Positions 18,789 to 27,186 of a stretch of DNA of 64,000 nt are shown piece by piece. The translations under genes were made by a program, and so were the position numbers. The number at the start of each line of letters is the position of its first letter. Within the stretch, counting starts at the first letter, position 1. Below the pieces are notes generated by a model. The model did no database searches, was not told the origin of the DNA, and saw nothing but the letters and a program-made list of their open reading frames with translations. Origin of the DNA: Dyadobacter sediminis (GTDB taxonomy: Bacteria; Bacteroidota; Bacteroidia; Cytophagales; Spirosomataceae). Where the stretch lies: contig NZ_VCEI01000021.1 in the NCBI RefSeq assembly GCF_005860765.1, positions 124,001 to 188,000 of the forward strand, in the 5' to 3' direction.

Positions 18789-19571
18789 ATGACAAAAGCT
18801 CACGCAGTATTTGCAGCAGTAATGGTGGCGCTAAGCGTTACATTGGGAATCCGTCAGATCAATCCGTTTTCTGAAATTTCTCCTAACGAATCTTCATCAT
18901 CCGTAAAACAGGATTCCATTCTGCAACCGCAATGGGCAACGCTTTACGATTCGCTGGGATTAAAAGAACAAGGTCTTTGCAAAGCGGCATTCTACTATGC
19001 ATGGATGGGTTTTCAAAAAATGAACCTGCATAATCCGGTACTCGCCATTGCCGATTTCAGTCAGTCTTCGCGCAACAAAAGACTTTACGTTATTGATCTG
19101 ATCAAGAAGAAAGTACTTCTTAATACGTATGTTGCGCATGGCCGGAATTCAGGTCAGGAGTTTGCCGAAAGATTTTCTAATAATAACTCATCTTTTCAGT
19201 CCAGCCTTGGTTTTTACAAAACCTTAGGGACCTATCAAGGAAAACACGGTCTTTCGCTTCGGCTGGAAGGTGTGGAAAAAGGAATTAATGACCGCGCACT
19301 GGAAAGAGCGATTGTCATGCACGGCGCGGACTACGTAAGCGAAGATTTCATCAAGAATACCGGAAGGCTGGGCCGGAGTCTGGGCTGCCCCGCTGTTTCC
19401 ATTGCCGATTCCAAAACACTGATCAACATGATGTACAACGGGGCGGGCCTTTTTATTTATTCAGCAGATCAGAATTATTTCAAAACTTCACCGCTCCTTG
19501 CCGGTTTGTCATCAGAAAAAGATAATTCCGTTCTGGAAGAAGCTTCCAATTTATATACATCGGGAAAATAA
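18789..19571 (+). CDS. Murein L,D-transpeptidase catalytic domain protein (YkuD_2 family)
   Basis: This 260-residue protein has an N-terminal hydrophobic segment (about residues 5-22, signal or anchor), so it acts in the periplasm. The catalytic part has AIVMHGADY (His178) and GRLGRSLGCPAV with nucleophile Cys200, the YkuD_2 version of the L,D-transpeptidase site. Such enzymes cross-link peptidoglycan stems or attach proteins to the wall. It is convergent with the classic YkuD protein at 19475-20725 and the two reading frames overlap by 97 bp. The last ~32 residues therefore lie antisense to the C-terminus of the other transpeptidase. Confidence 0.88.
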   Translation: MTKAHAVFAAVMVALSVTLGIRQINPFSEISPNESSSSVKQDSILQPQWATLYDSLGLKEQGLCKAAFYYAWMGFQKMNLHNPVLAIADFSQSSRNKRLYVIDLIKKKVLLNTYVAHGRNSGQEFAERFSNNNSSFQSSLGFYKTLGTYQGKHGLSLRLEGVEKGINDRALERAIVMHGADYVSEDFIKNTGRLGRSLGCPAVSIADSKTLINMMYNGAGLFIYSADQNYFKTSPLLAGLSSEKDNSVLEEASNLYTSGK

Positions 19572-20725
19572 AGAAGCTGGCCTTTTTCATTGCAGTCTGC
19601 ACCCAGATATAATAGGAATACAGGAACCCGGGCTTTCAGTTTATGCCATTTCGGCGGTACAGAAGTCGTGTCCGGTTCAGTCATGAAATCATTGTCCAGA
19701 ATTTTGTCGCCGGCCATATAATTGGCAAGATCAGTCGGGCGCTGGACGCGTACACAGCCATGACTTCTCCACCGCTGATTGGAATTGAACAAATATCTTG
19801 CATTGGTATCGTGTAGGTAAATAGCCAGCGGATTTTTGATTTCAACTTTTAATAATCCCAGTGAATTATCTCCGCCGGTTTCCTGGCGAAAGCGGTACGG
19901 GAATTTTTCAGCCGTCAACTCGTCCCATTTTATATCTTCGGGGTCAACAACCTGACCTTTGTTGTCAATAATCTCAATCCGGTTTCTGGAAAGATACTCT
20001 GGGTCGTTCATGGCCTTCGGAAACATTTCCTTTATTGCGATACTTTTGGGAACGTTCCAGTAAGGGTGTGTTACAATGCTGGTTGCATACGTATCGATTG
20101 TTGGTGTCTGCGTATCATTTTTGCCAACTACCGTCCGCATGCTCAGCACATTTTGTCCGGCCGAATCCATTGCAGTGAGGTATGCGCCACGAATATTCAC
20201 CATTACAAATCTCGGAGCGCCCTTGGACTGGCGTTTTATCCAGCGGTAAGCATTCAGCGACTTGGCGACTATTGCCGCACTGTCTGATTTGTTTTCCTTG
20301 ATCAGACGCGTATAATGCACTTTCAAATTATGGTAAACAGGAAAAACCGGTTCCAGTTTGGTCAGCATTTTGTCCATTGACTGGCCGTCTGCAATTTCCT
20401 CAGCTACCTTGCGGAGTTCAGTCGTATCCGCTTTTACCACTTTTTCCGTGTATTTGAGCGGTGGCTTATGGCCATACGCAACTTCTTCAAGCAGTTTGAA
20501 AACAGGCGCTTTTTCACCATTGGAGGAAAATTTGTCTGTTTTAATCCCGGCATTGTTCGCGAAGGTCAGGATTGCTTCATAGGTTTCCGAATTGCTTAAT
20601 TCTTTTTCCAGTTCCTCTCTGGACATTTCCGCAGGGCCTTTTTTACAGGATTGAAAAACAACCAATGTAAATACGATAACCAGCGGGAAATATTTACTAC
20701 GGCCTAAGCCAGACAGAATTCGCAT
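19475..20725 (-). CDS. L,D-transpeptidase (YkuD/YcbB-like) lipoprotein
   Basis: This 416-residue protein has an N-terminal signal and lipobox (VVFQSC, Cys27). A helical region follows (about 35-165), related to the YcbB/LdtD scaffold. The YkuD catalytic domain comes next with His305 (IYLHDT) and RSHGCVRV holding nucleophile Cys324. Conserved VVGKNDTQTP and PYWNVPKSI match the YcbB subfamily. It is predicted to make 3-3 cross-links in peptidoglycan from the periplasmic side of a membrane. The frame runs 97 bp past the end of the convergent L,D-transpeptidase gene; its own stop is at 19475. Confidence 0.9.
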   Translation of the reverse strand: MRILSGLGRSKYFPLVIVFTLVVFQSCKKGPAEMSREELEKELSNSETYEAILTFANNAGIKTDKFSSNGEKAPVFKLLEEVAYGHKPPLKYTEKVVKADTTELRKVAEEIADGQSMDKMLTKLEPVFPVYHNLKVHYTRLIKENKSDSAAIVAKSLNAYRWIKRQSKGAPRFVMVNIRGAYLTAMDSAGQNVLSMRTVVGKNDTQTPTIDTYATSIVTHPYWNVPKSIAIKEMFPKAMNDPEYLSRNRIEIIDNKGQVVDPEDIKWDELTAEKFPYRFRQETGGDNSLGLLKVEIKNPLAIYLHDTNARYLFNSNQRWRSHGCVRVQRPTDLANYMAGDKILDNDFMTEPDTTSVPPKWHKLKARVPVFLLYLGADCNEKGQLLYFPDVYKLEASSRTELSFSDDKPARSGEVLK

Positions 20726-20962
20726 TGTAAAAGTCAGGTTTGTTCTGATCGTTACTTATACAATTGTTGTGCTAAGGTTTTCCAGGTTTATAAAAATTGC
20801 ATTAAAGTACTTTACTGCTGTTATAAAGGCCATTTAGATAATTGGCCTCCATGCGCATGCTGTTGTATTTTGGGGAAATTTCGTAACAAGTACTGATATC
20901 TGAATTAGTAATAAAGTAAGTAGCATTTAAAAGGTAGTTGCTCCTTCTACCAAAAGTACAGC

Positions 20963-20994
20963 AATAAAAAAGCCAGACAAAAATGCCTGGCTTT
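20963..20994 (-). terminator. Terminator after tRNA-Arg
   Basis: On the minus strand, AAAGCCAG pairs with CTGGCTTT (arms 20987-20994 and 20969-20976), followed by a T-run (TTTTTTATTG). It begins 2 nt past the tRNA 3' end. Confidence 0.85.
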
Positions 20995-20995
20995 G

Positions 20996-21067
20996 TGACC
21001 GCGACGGGAATCGAACCCATATCTAGAGTTTAGGAAACTCCTATTCTATCCGTTGAACTACGCAGTC
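20996..21067 (-). tRNA. tRNA-Arg (anticodon CCU)
   Basis: The 72-nt minus-strand sequence folds as a cloverleaf. The acceptor GACTGCG pairs with CGCGGTC (one G-T). The D-arm is GTTC...GAAT. The anticodon stem GGAGT/ACTCT encloses the loop TTCCTAA, giving anticodon CCT. The T-arm has loop TTCGATT, and the discriminator base is A. CCA is not encoded. It reads the AGG arginine codon. Confidence 0.93.
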
Positions 21068-21113
21068 CTGTTGTTTCTTAAAGTTAACTTCTCTTACGTA
21101 TTTAAAAGAATCC

Positions 21114-21149
21114 GCCTCTTGATCATAACAGAAGTTCAGATCAAGAGGC
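21114..21149 (-). terminator. Terminator-like hairpin between hflX and tRNA-Arg
   Basis: GCCTCTTGATC (21114-21124) and GATCAAGAGGC (21139-21149) are a perfect 11-bp inverted repeat with a 14-nt loop. On the minus strand the 3' flank reads GGATTCTTTT. It lies 56 bp past the hflX stop. Confidence 0.55.
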
Positions 21150-21204
21150 ATTGTCTTGTAATCAGGGCGCAAAATTGCGGAAAAAGACTTTAAATAACAA
21201 ATGA

Positions 21205-22440
21205 TTATTCCTGTGTTTCAACGGCCGTGTAGCCCAGATCAAGCCAGTTCGGGTAAATGGAGAAGTGTTTTTCTTTCACCATACTGAACAGCACATTCTT
21301 AAGTTCATCGATATTTTCCTTTTTCTCAGCTGAAATAAACACAACATGTTCTGCTTTGTCGGCAACGTAACTTCTTTTTAGCTGATCCAGAACGCTTTCA
21401 TTCGACGTCACAACTTCATCTTCCGCCTCTTCATCATTGTAGGAAGGTTTATAAAGGTCGATTTTATTAAAAACCAGAATAGTTGGCTTGTTTGAAGCGC
21501 CAATTTCTTCCAGCGTTTTATTGACAACATCCAGATGCTCCTCAAAAGAAACATGTGAAATGTCCACAACATGCATCAGAATATCAGCTTCCCGAACCTC
21601 GTCCAGCGTGGATTTAAAAGATTCAATAAGTGTTGTCGGCAACTTGCGTATAAAACCGACTGTATCCGTCAGCAGAAAAGGAATATTTTCCATATTCACT
21701 TTCCGGACAGTGGAATCAACGGTTGCAAACAACTTGTTTTCCGCAAAGACATCCGCTTTGGAAAGTCCGCGCATTAATGTTGATTTTCCCACGTTGGTAT
21801 AACCTACAATCGCAACACGTACAAGCCGGTCTCTTTCCTTGCGCCGGGTTGTGCTCTGGCGGTCTACTTTTTCAAGTTTTTCTTTCAGAAAAGCAATCCG
21901 GTCTTTTACAATCCTTCTATCCGTTTCCAATTCCGTTTCACCCGGACCACGCATTCCGACACCGACACCCGACTGGCGGCTTAAGTGCGTCCACATACGG
22001 GTCAGACGCGGATACATATATTGGTATTGAGCAAGTTCGACCTGCAATTTCGCCTGCGCAGTTTGTGCACGCATGGCAAAAATATCCAGAATGAGCAAGC
22101 TCCGGTCAATGACTTTGATATCTTTAAAAACAGCTTCCAGATTACGCACCTGGGATGGCGTCAGATCATCGTCATAAATGATCATATCCACCGGGTTGGC
22201 CGTTACGAACGTTAGTATTTCTTCCAGTTTCCCCTTGCCGGTATAAGTGCGGATATCTGCTCTTTCCAGGTTCTGAGTAAATGTCTTAACGGTTTCAACG
22301 CCTAATGTAGATGCCAGAAAAGCAAGTTCTTCCAGGTATTCTTTTGTTTTTTCAACAGGTTGTTTTTGTGTACTGACAGCCACAAGCACAGCAGTTTCCT
22401 GCTTGACAGCTGTTGAGTACGATTTCTTCTTATCGATCAT
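21205..22440 (-). CDS. hflX: GTPase HflX
   Basis: This 411-residue protein has the HflX N-terminal domain (VKTFTQNLERADIRTYTGKGKLEEI), followed by the glycine-rich linker GVGMRGPGETELE that is diagnostic of HflX. The GTPase domain has G1 GYTNVGKST (around residue 210), G3 DTVGF and G4 NKID. HflX binds the 50S subunit and splits or rescues stalled ribosomes under stress. It is transcribed alone on the minus strand and ends at a hairpin ahead of tRNA-Arg. Confidence 0.96.
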   Translation of the reverse strand: MIDKKKSYSTAVKQETAVLVAVSTQKQPVEKTKEYLEELAFLASTLGVETVKTFTQNLERADIRTYTGKGKLEEILTFVTANPVDMIIYDDDLTPSQVRNLEAVFKDIKVIDRSLLILDIFAMRAQTAQAKLQVELAQYQYMYPRLTRMWTHLSRQSGVGVGMRGPGETELETDRRIVKDRIAFLKEKLEKVDRQSTTRRKERDRLVRVAIVGYTNVGKSTLMRGLSKADVFAENKLFATVDSTVRKVNMENIPFLLTDTVGFIRKLPTTLIESFKSTLDEVREADILMHVVDISHVSFEEHLDVVNKTLEEIGASNKPTILVFNKIDLYKPSYNDEEAEDEVVTSNESVLDQLKRSYVADKAEHVVFISAEKKENIDELKNVLFSMVKEKHFSIYPNWLDLGYTAVETQE

Positions 22441-22851
22441 GCAAAATTATTTTATTTTTAAAACTACCGCTTTTTCAGTTAAATAGTACAAATACAGAGC
22501 GGAAGACGTAGCGATGCAACGGCGTACCGTTTGCAAAAGTTCAATGGCCTCAATTAGTAAAACAATAATTATAAGTTAATAAATCCATTTTTATAATTAA
22601 TATTCATCCTTTGAAAATGCCGTTTAACTGCAAATTCGAAGGTTTTTTTTAATGTGCAATCAAATAATTGTTTGCAGCCACTTTTGTATGATTTAACTGA
22701 TCCATACCGATTTATGCCAACGCGGACTATCATAATCGTTCCCGTCCATAACGGTCGCCTTGCAGAATTTCAACAAACAGCAGAATTTCATTTAAGAAAC
22801 AAAAACGGGTTTTCGCGGGTTTAACCTTTATTACTTTGTCGATTGCCCTTC
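22441..22851. other. Intergenic region between divergent hflX and the persulfide dioxygenase gene
   Basis: I see no convincing gene in these 411 bp. A 36-codon frame at 22714-22824 has no recognisable features. A TTACTTTG box at about 22831 sits close to the downstream ATG and differs from the TAnnTTTG consensus at one base. Confidence 0.5.
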
Positions 22852-24255
22852 ATGAAAATAGAACAGATTTATACCGGATGCCTTGCGCAGGGTGCCTATT
22901 TTATAGTTTCCAACGGCGAAGCAGCCGTCATTGACCCTTTGCGGGAAGTGGAACCATATATCCAGAAAGCTGAAAAACTGGGTGCAAAAATAAAGTATGT
23001 TTTTGAAACGCACTTTCATGCCGACTTTGTTTCCGGCCATATCGATCTTGCCGAAAAAACCGGCGCAGCCATTATTTACGGCCCGAATGCAAAAACAGGT
23101 TTCAAATCGCAGATTGCAAAAGATGAAGAACTGTTTCAGCTTGGTGAAGTGACGATCAAAGTGCTGCATACACCCGGGCATACGCTGGAATCCAGCTGTT
23201 ACCTGTTGTTTGATAAAGACGGTACGCCAACGGCGCTTTTCAGCGGAGACACGCTGTTTATCGGAGATGTAGGCCGGCCGGATCTGGCGCAAAAAGGCGA
23301 TCTGACCATGAATGATCTTGCCGGAATGCTTTATGACAGTCTGCGTTCCAAAATCATGACTTTGCCCGATGAGGTCATTGTTTATCCGGCACATGGCGCA
23401 GGTTCAGCCTGCGGTAAAAACATGAGCAAGGAAACTTCGGATCGTCTCGGAAACCAGAAAAGGTTTAATTATGCTTTGCGGGCGAATATGACAAAAGAAG
23501 AATTTATTCATGAAGTGACTGCCAATTTGCCTGAACCGCCGCAATATTTTCCTGAAAACGTAAAGCTGAACCGTGAAGGCTACGAAAGCATTGACGACGT
23601 GCTTGAACGGGGAAGCCGTGCCTTGTCGGCAGTGGATTTTGAGAAACTGGCCAATCTTACGGGTGCGTTGATTCTGGATACACGGAATGCGGCGGAGTTT
23701 GCAATAGGGTTTATTCCCAATTCAATCAACATCGGACTTGATGGCGGCTTTGCGCCCTGGGTCGGTGCGCTGGTTCCGGATCTGAAGCAAAACCTGCTGA
23801 TTGTAACCGAGCCTGGAAAAGAGGAAGAAGTTGTTACACGGCTTGCAAGAGTAGGTTATGACCATACCATCGGATATCTGGACGGCGGATTTCAAAGCTG
23901 GATAAAATCAGGTAAAGAAATCGATTCGGTACAAAATATGGTAGCCGGTGAATTTGCCGATCATCTGCTGGCAGGTCAGCTGGAAATTATTGACGTCAGG
24001 AAACCGGATGAATTTAATTCCGGGCATGTAAAAGATGCGCAGAATGTGCCGTTGGATAATTTAAACGATCTGATGTCCGGTTTTCCAAAAGACAAAACGC
24101 TTTACGTGCACTGCGCCGGCGGCTACCGTTCCATGATCGCAGCTTCCATTCTGAAATCCAGAGGCTTTGATCATATTGTCAATATCGAAGGCGGCTACGG
24201 CGCATTGACCAAAACCAACGTTGCAGTGGTTAAAGGTCCGGAAATCGGCGTGTAA
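22852..24255 (+). CDS. CstB-like persulfide dioxygenase with two rhodanese domains
   Basis: This 467-residue protein has an N-terminal metallo-beta-lactamase domain with ETHFHADFVSGH (metal site) and HTPGHT, as in ETHE1/persulfide dioxygenases. A first rhodanese-like domain (about 265-365) has no active-site Cys: the loop reads VTEPGKEEE. A second domain (about 370-465) has an intact loop CAGGYRS. This order (dioxygenase, pseudo-rhodanese, rhodanese) matches CstB, which oxidises persulfides to thiosulfate or sulfite during sulfide detoxification. The start is ATG 22852; an in-frame TTG 9 nt upstream is less likely. It ends 5 bp from the convergent methyltransferase gene. Confidence 0.92.
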   Translation: MKIEQIYTGCLAQGAYFIVSNGEAAVIDPLREVEPYIQKAEKLGAKIKYVFETHFHADFVSGHIDLAEKTGAAIIYGPNAKTGFKSQIAKDEELFQLGEVTIKVLHTPGHTLESSCYLLFDKDGTPTALFSGDTLFIGDVGRPDLAQKGDLTMNDLAGMLYDSLRSKIMTLPDEVIVYPAHGAGSACGKNMSKETSDRLGNQKRFNYALRANMTKEEFIHEVTANLPEPPQYFPENVKLNREGYESIDDVLERGSRALSAVDFEKLANLTGALILDTRNAAEFAIGFIPNSINIGLDGGFAPWVGALVPDLKQNLLIVTEPGKEEEVVTRLARVGYDHTIGYLDGGFQSWIKSGKEIDSVQNMVAGEFADHLLAGQLEIIDVRKPDEFNSGHVKDAQNVPLDNLNDLMSGFPKDKTLYVHCAGGYRSMIAASILKSRGFDHIVNIEGGYGALTKTNVAVVKGPEIGV

Positions 24256-24260
24256 AAGCT

Positions 24261-25004
24261 CTATAGTTTGCGTGCAACCATATAAAGTTGTTCGTCGCCG
24301 AGTACAAAAGGATCTGCTTCCAGGTTCCCGAATGTTCCGACCACTTGCAGACCGGCATTTTCAAACATAAATGTAAGTTCTGAAAGTGTGTAAATATGCT
24401 GACGTACCGTATGTGTTATTTTTTCTTTTCCTGAAATGAAAGTCTGTTCTGCTTCAATGCAGCCGAGTTCCGGGCGGTATTCATTTTCCGCGAGATAAAT
24501 GATATCGTCTTTTACAGGCATCCAGTTCCGTGTCTGGAAATTGGGCAGGATACTTTCAGCCAGGTTTTCCGTATGCACTGCAAAGTGGCCGCCGGTTTTT
24601 ATTGCATGTGCTGTTTTTGAAATGAACAACTGCATTTCAGCCCGTGGAAAAAAGCTGAAACTGTTACCGAAACAATAAGCAGAGTCGTAAAAACCGTTTG
24701 GAAATTCATATTCCAGAATGTCCGTACAAACGACCTGAATGGGCAGATTCCTTTTTTTTACAACTGCCTGAAGTTCGTTGCAGTATTCAGGGGAAATATC
24801 GATGCAGGTCAGTTCACAGCCGTCTTCCGAAAGCGGCAATGCATGGCGCCCGTATCCCGAAAGGACGTCCAGCACTTGGCTGTCCGGCTTGATTTCCAGT
24901 ACGTCACGAAGAAAATCCACTTCGTATTCTGTATATTCCTCATCCTGATGCAGTTTCCAGGCGCGCTGCGGAAGTCCTTTAAAATAAGTATGGTACCAGG
25001 CCAA
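24261..25004 (-). CDS. Class I SAM-dependent methyltransferase
   Basis: This 247-residue protein has SAM-binding motif I VLDVLSGYGRHALPL (residues 44-58), with Asp69 (CIDIS) as the ribose-binding acid, and FDSAYC-like FYDSAYCFGNSF for the post-motif strand. The family contains many small-molecule methyltransferases and the substrate cannot be told. There is no ATG at the 5' end; the frame opens with TTG at 25004 (MAWYHTYF) and the true start is uncertain. It lies 5 bp from the stop of the persulfide dioxygenase gene on the other strand and 50 bp from the metal island. Confidence 0.85.
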   Translation of the reverse strand: MAWYHTYFKGLPQRAWKLHQDEEYTEYEVDFLRDVLEIKPDSQVLDVLSGYGRHALPLSEDGCELTCIDISPEYCNELQAVVKKRNLPIQVVCTDILEYEFPNGFYDSAYCFGNSFSFFPRAEMQLFISKTAHAIKTGGHFAVHTENLAESILPNFQTRNWMPVKDDIIYLAENEYRPELGCIEAEQTFISGKEKITHTVRQHIYTLSELTFMFENAGLQVVGTFGNLEADPFVLGDEQLYMVARKL

Positions 25005-25054
25005 AATGGAGTCGTTTAAGGGGCAAAACTAGCAAAAAGCTTTCAGTTTAATCA

Positions 25055-26437
25055 TTATTTCATTTGCATAAGTCCGGGCGTAAGGCGGAGATAGACCTGT
25101 GCAGACACAGGATTTTTGCCATACGCAGGCTGCAGATATTTGTCAATAGCGTAAACCCCGACCTGCCCGCCGGCCTGCACAAGCGTATTCCGGAATGAAG
25201 CCAGCTGCCGGTTTATACCAACGGAAAACAAGGAAACCGGGAAAGCTTCTTTCGGAATTTCATCATACCATACAAGATCAAGCTCGTGACTGCTTTTCTG
25301 AACCCATTCATAACGTCCGTAAACAGCCCATTTATCCAGTTGCAAGTTGGATTCCAGCAATACGGAATGTTCCTTGTGATGATCGCCGGCATTGTTCAGT
25401 CCCCAAACCAATGTAGAGGAAATCCATTTGTTGTTCCCGTTCAAACCGGCCGAATGTTGTACGGAAGCCGTTGTCCGTTTTACATTTTCGTCAGGGCTCA
25501 GCATTTCGGGACTATTAATGTAAGCCTGGCTTGCCTGCAATGCCCAGTTTGCCGACGGGTTGAAAAGTAATCTGTAACTGTATGAATCGAATTTTGGTTT
25601 GTCAAAATCAAACCGGTTTTCATCCGGTTCGCGTCCGGTGAAAGAAGAACCTTCGAGCTTGAACTTTCCGTAACGTACGCCAGCCGTCACCACGCCGAAT
25701 GTAATATGCGTCGCGTCCTGCCAATGATGGCCCAGAACAGCATCCGGATTATTGAAAGCAGACATCCGGTGCATAAATGCAGTCGGGCCCAAAGCCGGTT
25801 CGCCGGGATAGCCGGCATAAATCGTTAAGTCCACTTTGTCATTGATGCGCTGCGTGTAAGCTACGGAAAGTTCGGAAATGAGGTCGTGCGGATGCTGGCT
25901 GTTCACCAGCGGCGACCCTTTCCAGCTTTCGCCGGACTGAAAAAGCAACGGATAGCCCGCGCCTCCGTCTGTGATCCGGTCCAGTGAAACCATTCCGCGC
26001 AGACTGAGCAAACCATTTTTACCAACCTGCCGCTGCGCCATTCCCATAAACCAGTTCGGAGCGCTGAACTTTGATTGCGAACCGTTCCGGTTTTTATTAT
26101 TTATATTCTGACCCGTATACCGCAGAAAAATGCTGGCGTGCAGCATGTAATTCCATTTATTTGCATGTTTCATATAAGCATACATCGGCGTTGCATCCGG
26201 TTGCCAGCCCGTTCCCGATCCGTTACGGTTCATCGGCAGGCTCAGCGAAAAATTGTGCGTCATCTGTGCGCCGCCGTGTTCCATGCCTTCATGATGATCC
26301 ATTTTTCTCATGTCATGCATGGCGTGATTGGTCGTGTCTTTGGCGGGTTCCTGATGGTGTTCATGCTGCGCAAGAACAGGCAGAGCAACCATCAGCGTGG
26401 CTGCCAGTAGGAGGGATATGGAATGGTTTCGTTTCAT
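25055..26437 (-). CDS. Outer-membrane protein with His/Met-rich N-terminal segment, metal island
   Basis: This 460-residue protein has a signal peptide (1-23, ending VLAQ). Residues ~24-62 are exceptionally rich in His and Met (HEHHQE, HAMHDMRKMDHH), a likely copper/silver-binding tail. The rest alternates short aromatic-flanked strands typical of an outer-membrane beta-barrel. I recognise no named family. It is the last gene of a minus-strand run of HMA, HMBD and HMA-AraC genes, so a role in metal binding or efflux across the outer membrane is inferred. CopB-like function is one possibility. Confidence 0.75.
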   Translation of the reverse strand: MKRNHSISLLLAATLMVALPVLAQHEHHQEPAKDTTNHAMHDMRKMDHHEGMEHGGAQMTHNFSLSLPMNRNGSGTGWQPDATPMYAYMKHANKWNYMLHASIFLRYTGQNINNKNRNGSQSKFSAPNWFMGMAQRQVGKNGLLSLRGMVSLDRITDGGAGYPLLFQSGESWKGSPLVNSQHPHDLISELSVAYTQRINDKVDLTIYAGYPGEPALGPTAFMHRMSAFNNPDAVLGHHWQDATHITFGVVTAGVRYGKFKLEGSSFTGREPDENRFDFDKPKFDSYSYRLLFNPSANWALQASQAYINSPEMLSPDENVKRTTASVQHSAGLNGNNKWISSTLVWGLNNAGDHHKEHSVLLESNLQLDKWAVYGRYEWVQKSSHELDLVWYDEIPKEAFPVSLFSVGINRQLASFRNTLVQAGGQVGVYAIDKYLQPAYGKNPVSAQVYLRLTPGLMQMK

Positions 26438-26455
26438 GATGAAGTATTGATTTTA

Positions 26456-26797
26456 TCAGTGCGGAGCAGCAGTTTTACGGCAGCAGCTTGGCAGTTTGTC
26501 GTGCGCTTTCTGATTGGCAGGCTGTAGGTCCGCATCGTAGCCTGTATTGTTGATCGTCGCTTTAATTGCTTCCGGCGTCGTCTTGTCAGGATTGTATTTT
26601 ACGGTAATTACTTTGTCTGTTAAATTCAGGTTCGCTTCCTTCACACCTTTGGAAAGACCGAGATTGCGTTCCAGACGAGCCTTGCACATTTCGCATATGG
26701 CAGAAGTTTTTATTTTAATTTCCTTGTCACCATCCGCAAAAGCAAGGTTCATGGTGACGAGTAAAGCGGCGAGTATATTCAAAATGGCCTTTTTCAT
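26456..26797 (-). CDS. Exported heavy-metal-associated (HMA) domain protein
   Basis: This 113-residue protein has a signal peptide (1-21) and one HMA domain. The metal site is CEMC (Cys35, Cys38) in place of the usual CxxC context MxCxxC, followed by the GVKEANLNLTDKVITVKYNP strand pattern. The C-terminus adds a SCCRK cysteine pair, perhaps a second metal site. It should bind Cu(I) or a similar ion in the periplasm. It lies 18 bp upstream of the His-rich outer-membrane protein gene, so they are probably one operon. Confidence 0.85.
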   Translation of the reverse strand: MKKAILNILAALLVTMNLAFADGDKEIKIKTSAICEMCKARLERNLGLSKGVKEANLNLTDKVITVKYNPDKTTPEAIKATINNTGYDADLQPANQKAHDKLPSCCRKTAAPH

Positions 26798-26845
26798 GAT
26801 TCTGAATGGTTATAACTGATTTATTTTTACTAAAAACACATTTCC

Positions 26846-26894
26846 AAAAGCTAAAAGCTAAAAGCTAATGGCTAACAGCTAACAGCTAACAGCT
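26846..26894 (+). repeat. Heptad repeat tract B (7 perfect units)
   Basis: Seven consecutive 7-mers: AAAAGCT three times, AATGGCT, then AACAGCT three times. The tract fills the gap between the HMA gene start and the HMBD lipoprotein gene end. Confidence 0.9.
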
Positions 26895-26903
26895 CCATAA
26901 AAC

Positions 26904-27143
26904 TTAATGATTATGATCTGTACTGTCGGTTCCTGCCATGGCAATTTCCTGAAGATCCATTTTACAGACAGGACATTTGCCGGCTTCTGTATAGGTTTTT
27001 TCCCCTTCGCAATGCATCGGACAGGCGTACGATCCGGCAGCGGACACTTTGGTTTCCGTATAGGCATCCTTTTCTGCTTTGTCGTTACCGGAATTACAGG
27101 CTGCAAAAAGGAAGATAAAGGATGCAAAGATGGCTTTGTTCAT
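26904..27143 (-). CDS. Heavy-metal-binding-domain (HMBD) lipoprotein
   Basis: This 79-residue protein has a lipobox (FLFAAC, Cys16). After a short linker it has one HMBD (YHS-like) motif: YACPMHCEG (Cys41) ... GKCPVCKMDL (Cys57, Cys60). This is the CPMHP-x-x-x-KCPxCGMxL metal-binding pattern found at the start of CusB and in many copper-locus lipoproteins. The C-terminus ends in DHNH. It probably binds copper or another soft metal in the periplasm. It lies 43 bp downstream of the HMA-AraC regulator gene. Confidence 0.85.
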   Translation of the reverse strand: MNKAIFASFIFLFAACNSGNDKAEKDAYTETKVSAAGSYACPMHCEGEKTYTEAGKCPVCKMDLQEIAMAGTDSTDHNH

Positions 27144-27186
27144 AATGACTAAGGTTTTGATGATGTTTTAAATAGCAATTCTGATT

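Noticed and set aside
20802-21020. 72-codon minus-strand frame
   Set aside because: It starts inside tRNA-Arg and runs through the tRNA terminator; no family resemblance.
22714-22824. 36-codon frame ending 27 bp before the persulfide dioxygenase ATG
   Set aside because: Possible leader peptide or small protein, but it has no motif, no regulatory amino-acid run and no visible ribosome-binding site, so chance is more likely.
23635-23930. Loss of the active-site Cys in the first rhodanese domain as a novelty
   Set aside because: A Cys-less middle rhodanese followed by an active one is the normal layout of CstB-type proteins.
26846-26894. Heptad tracts considered as a CRISPR array
   Set aside because: Units are 7 bp with no spacers, and no cas genes are in the window.
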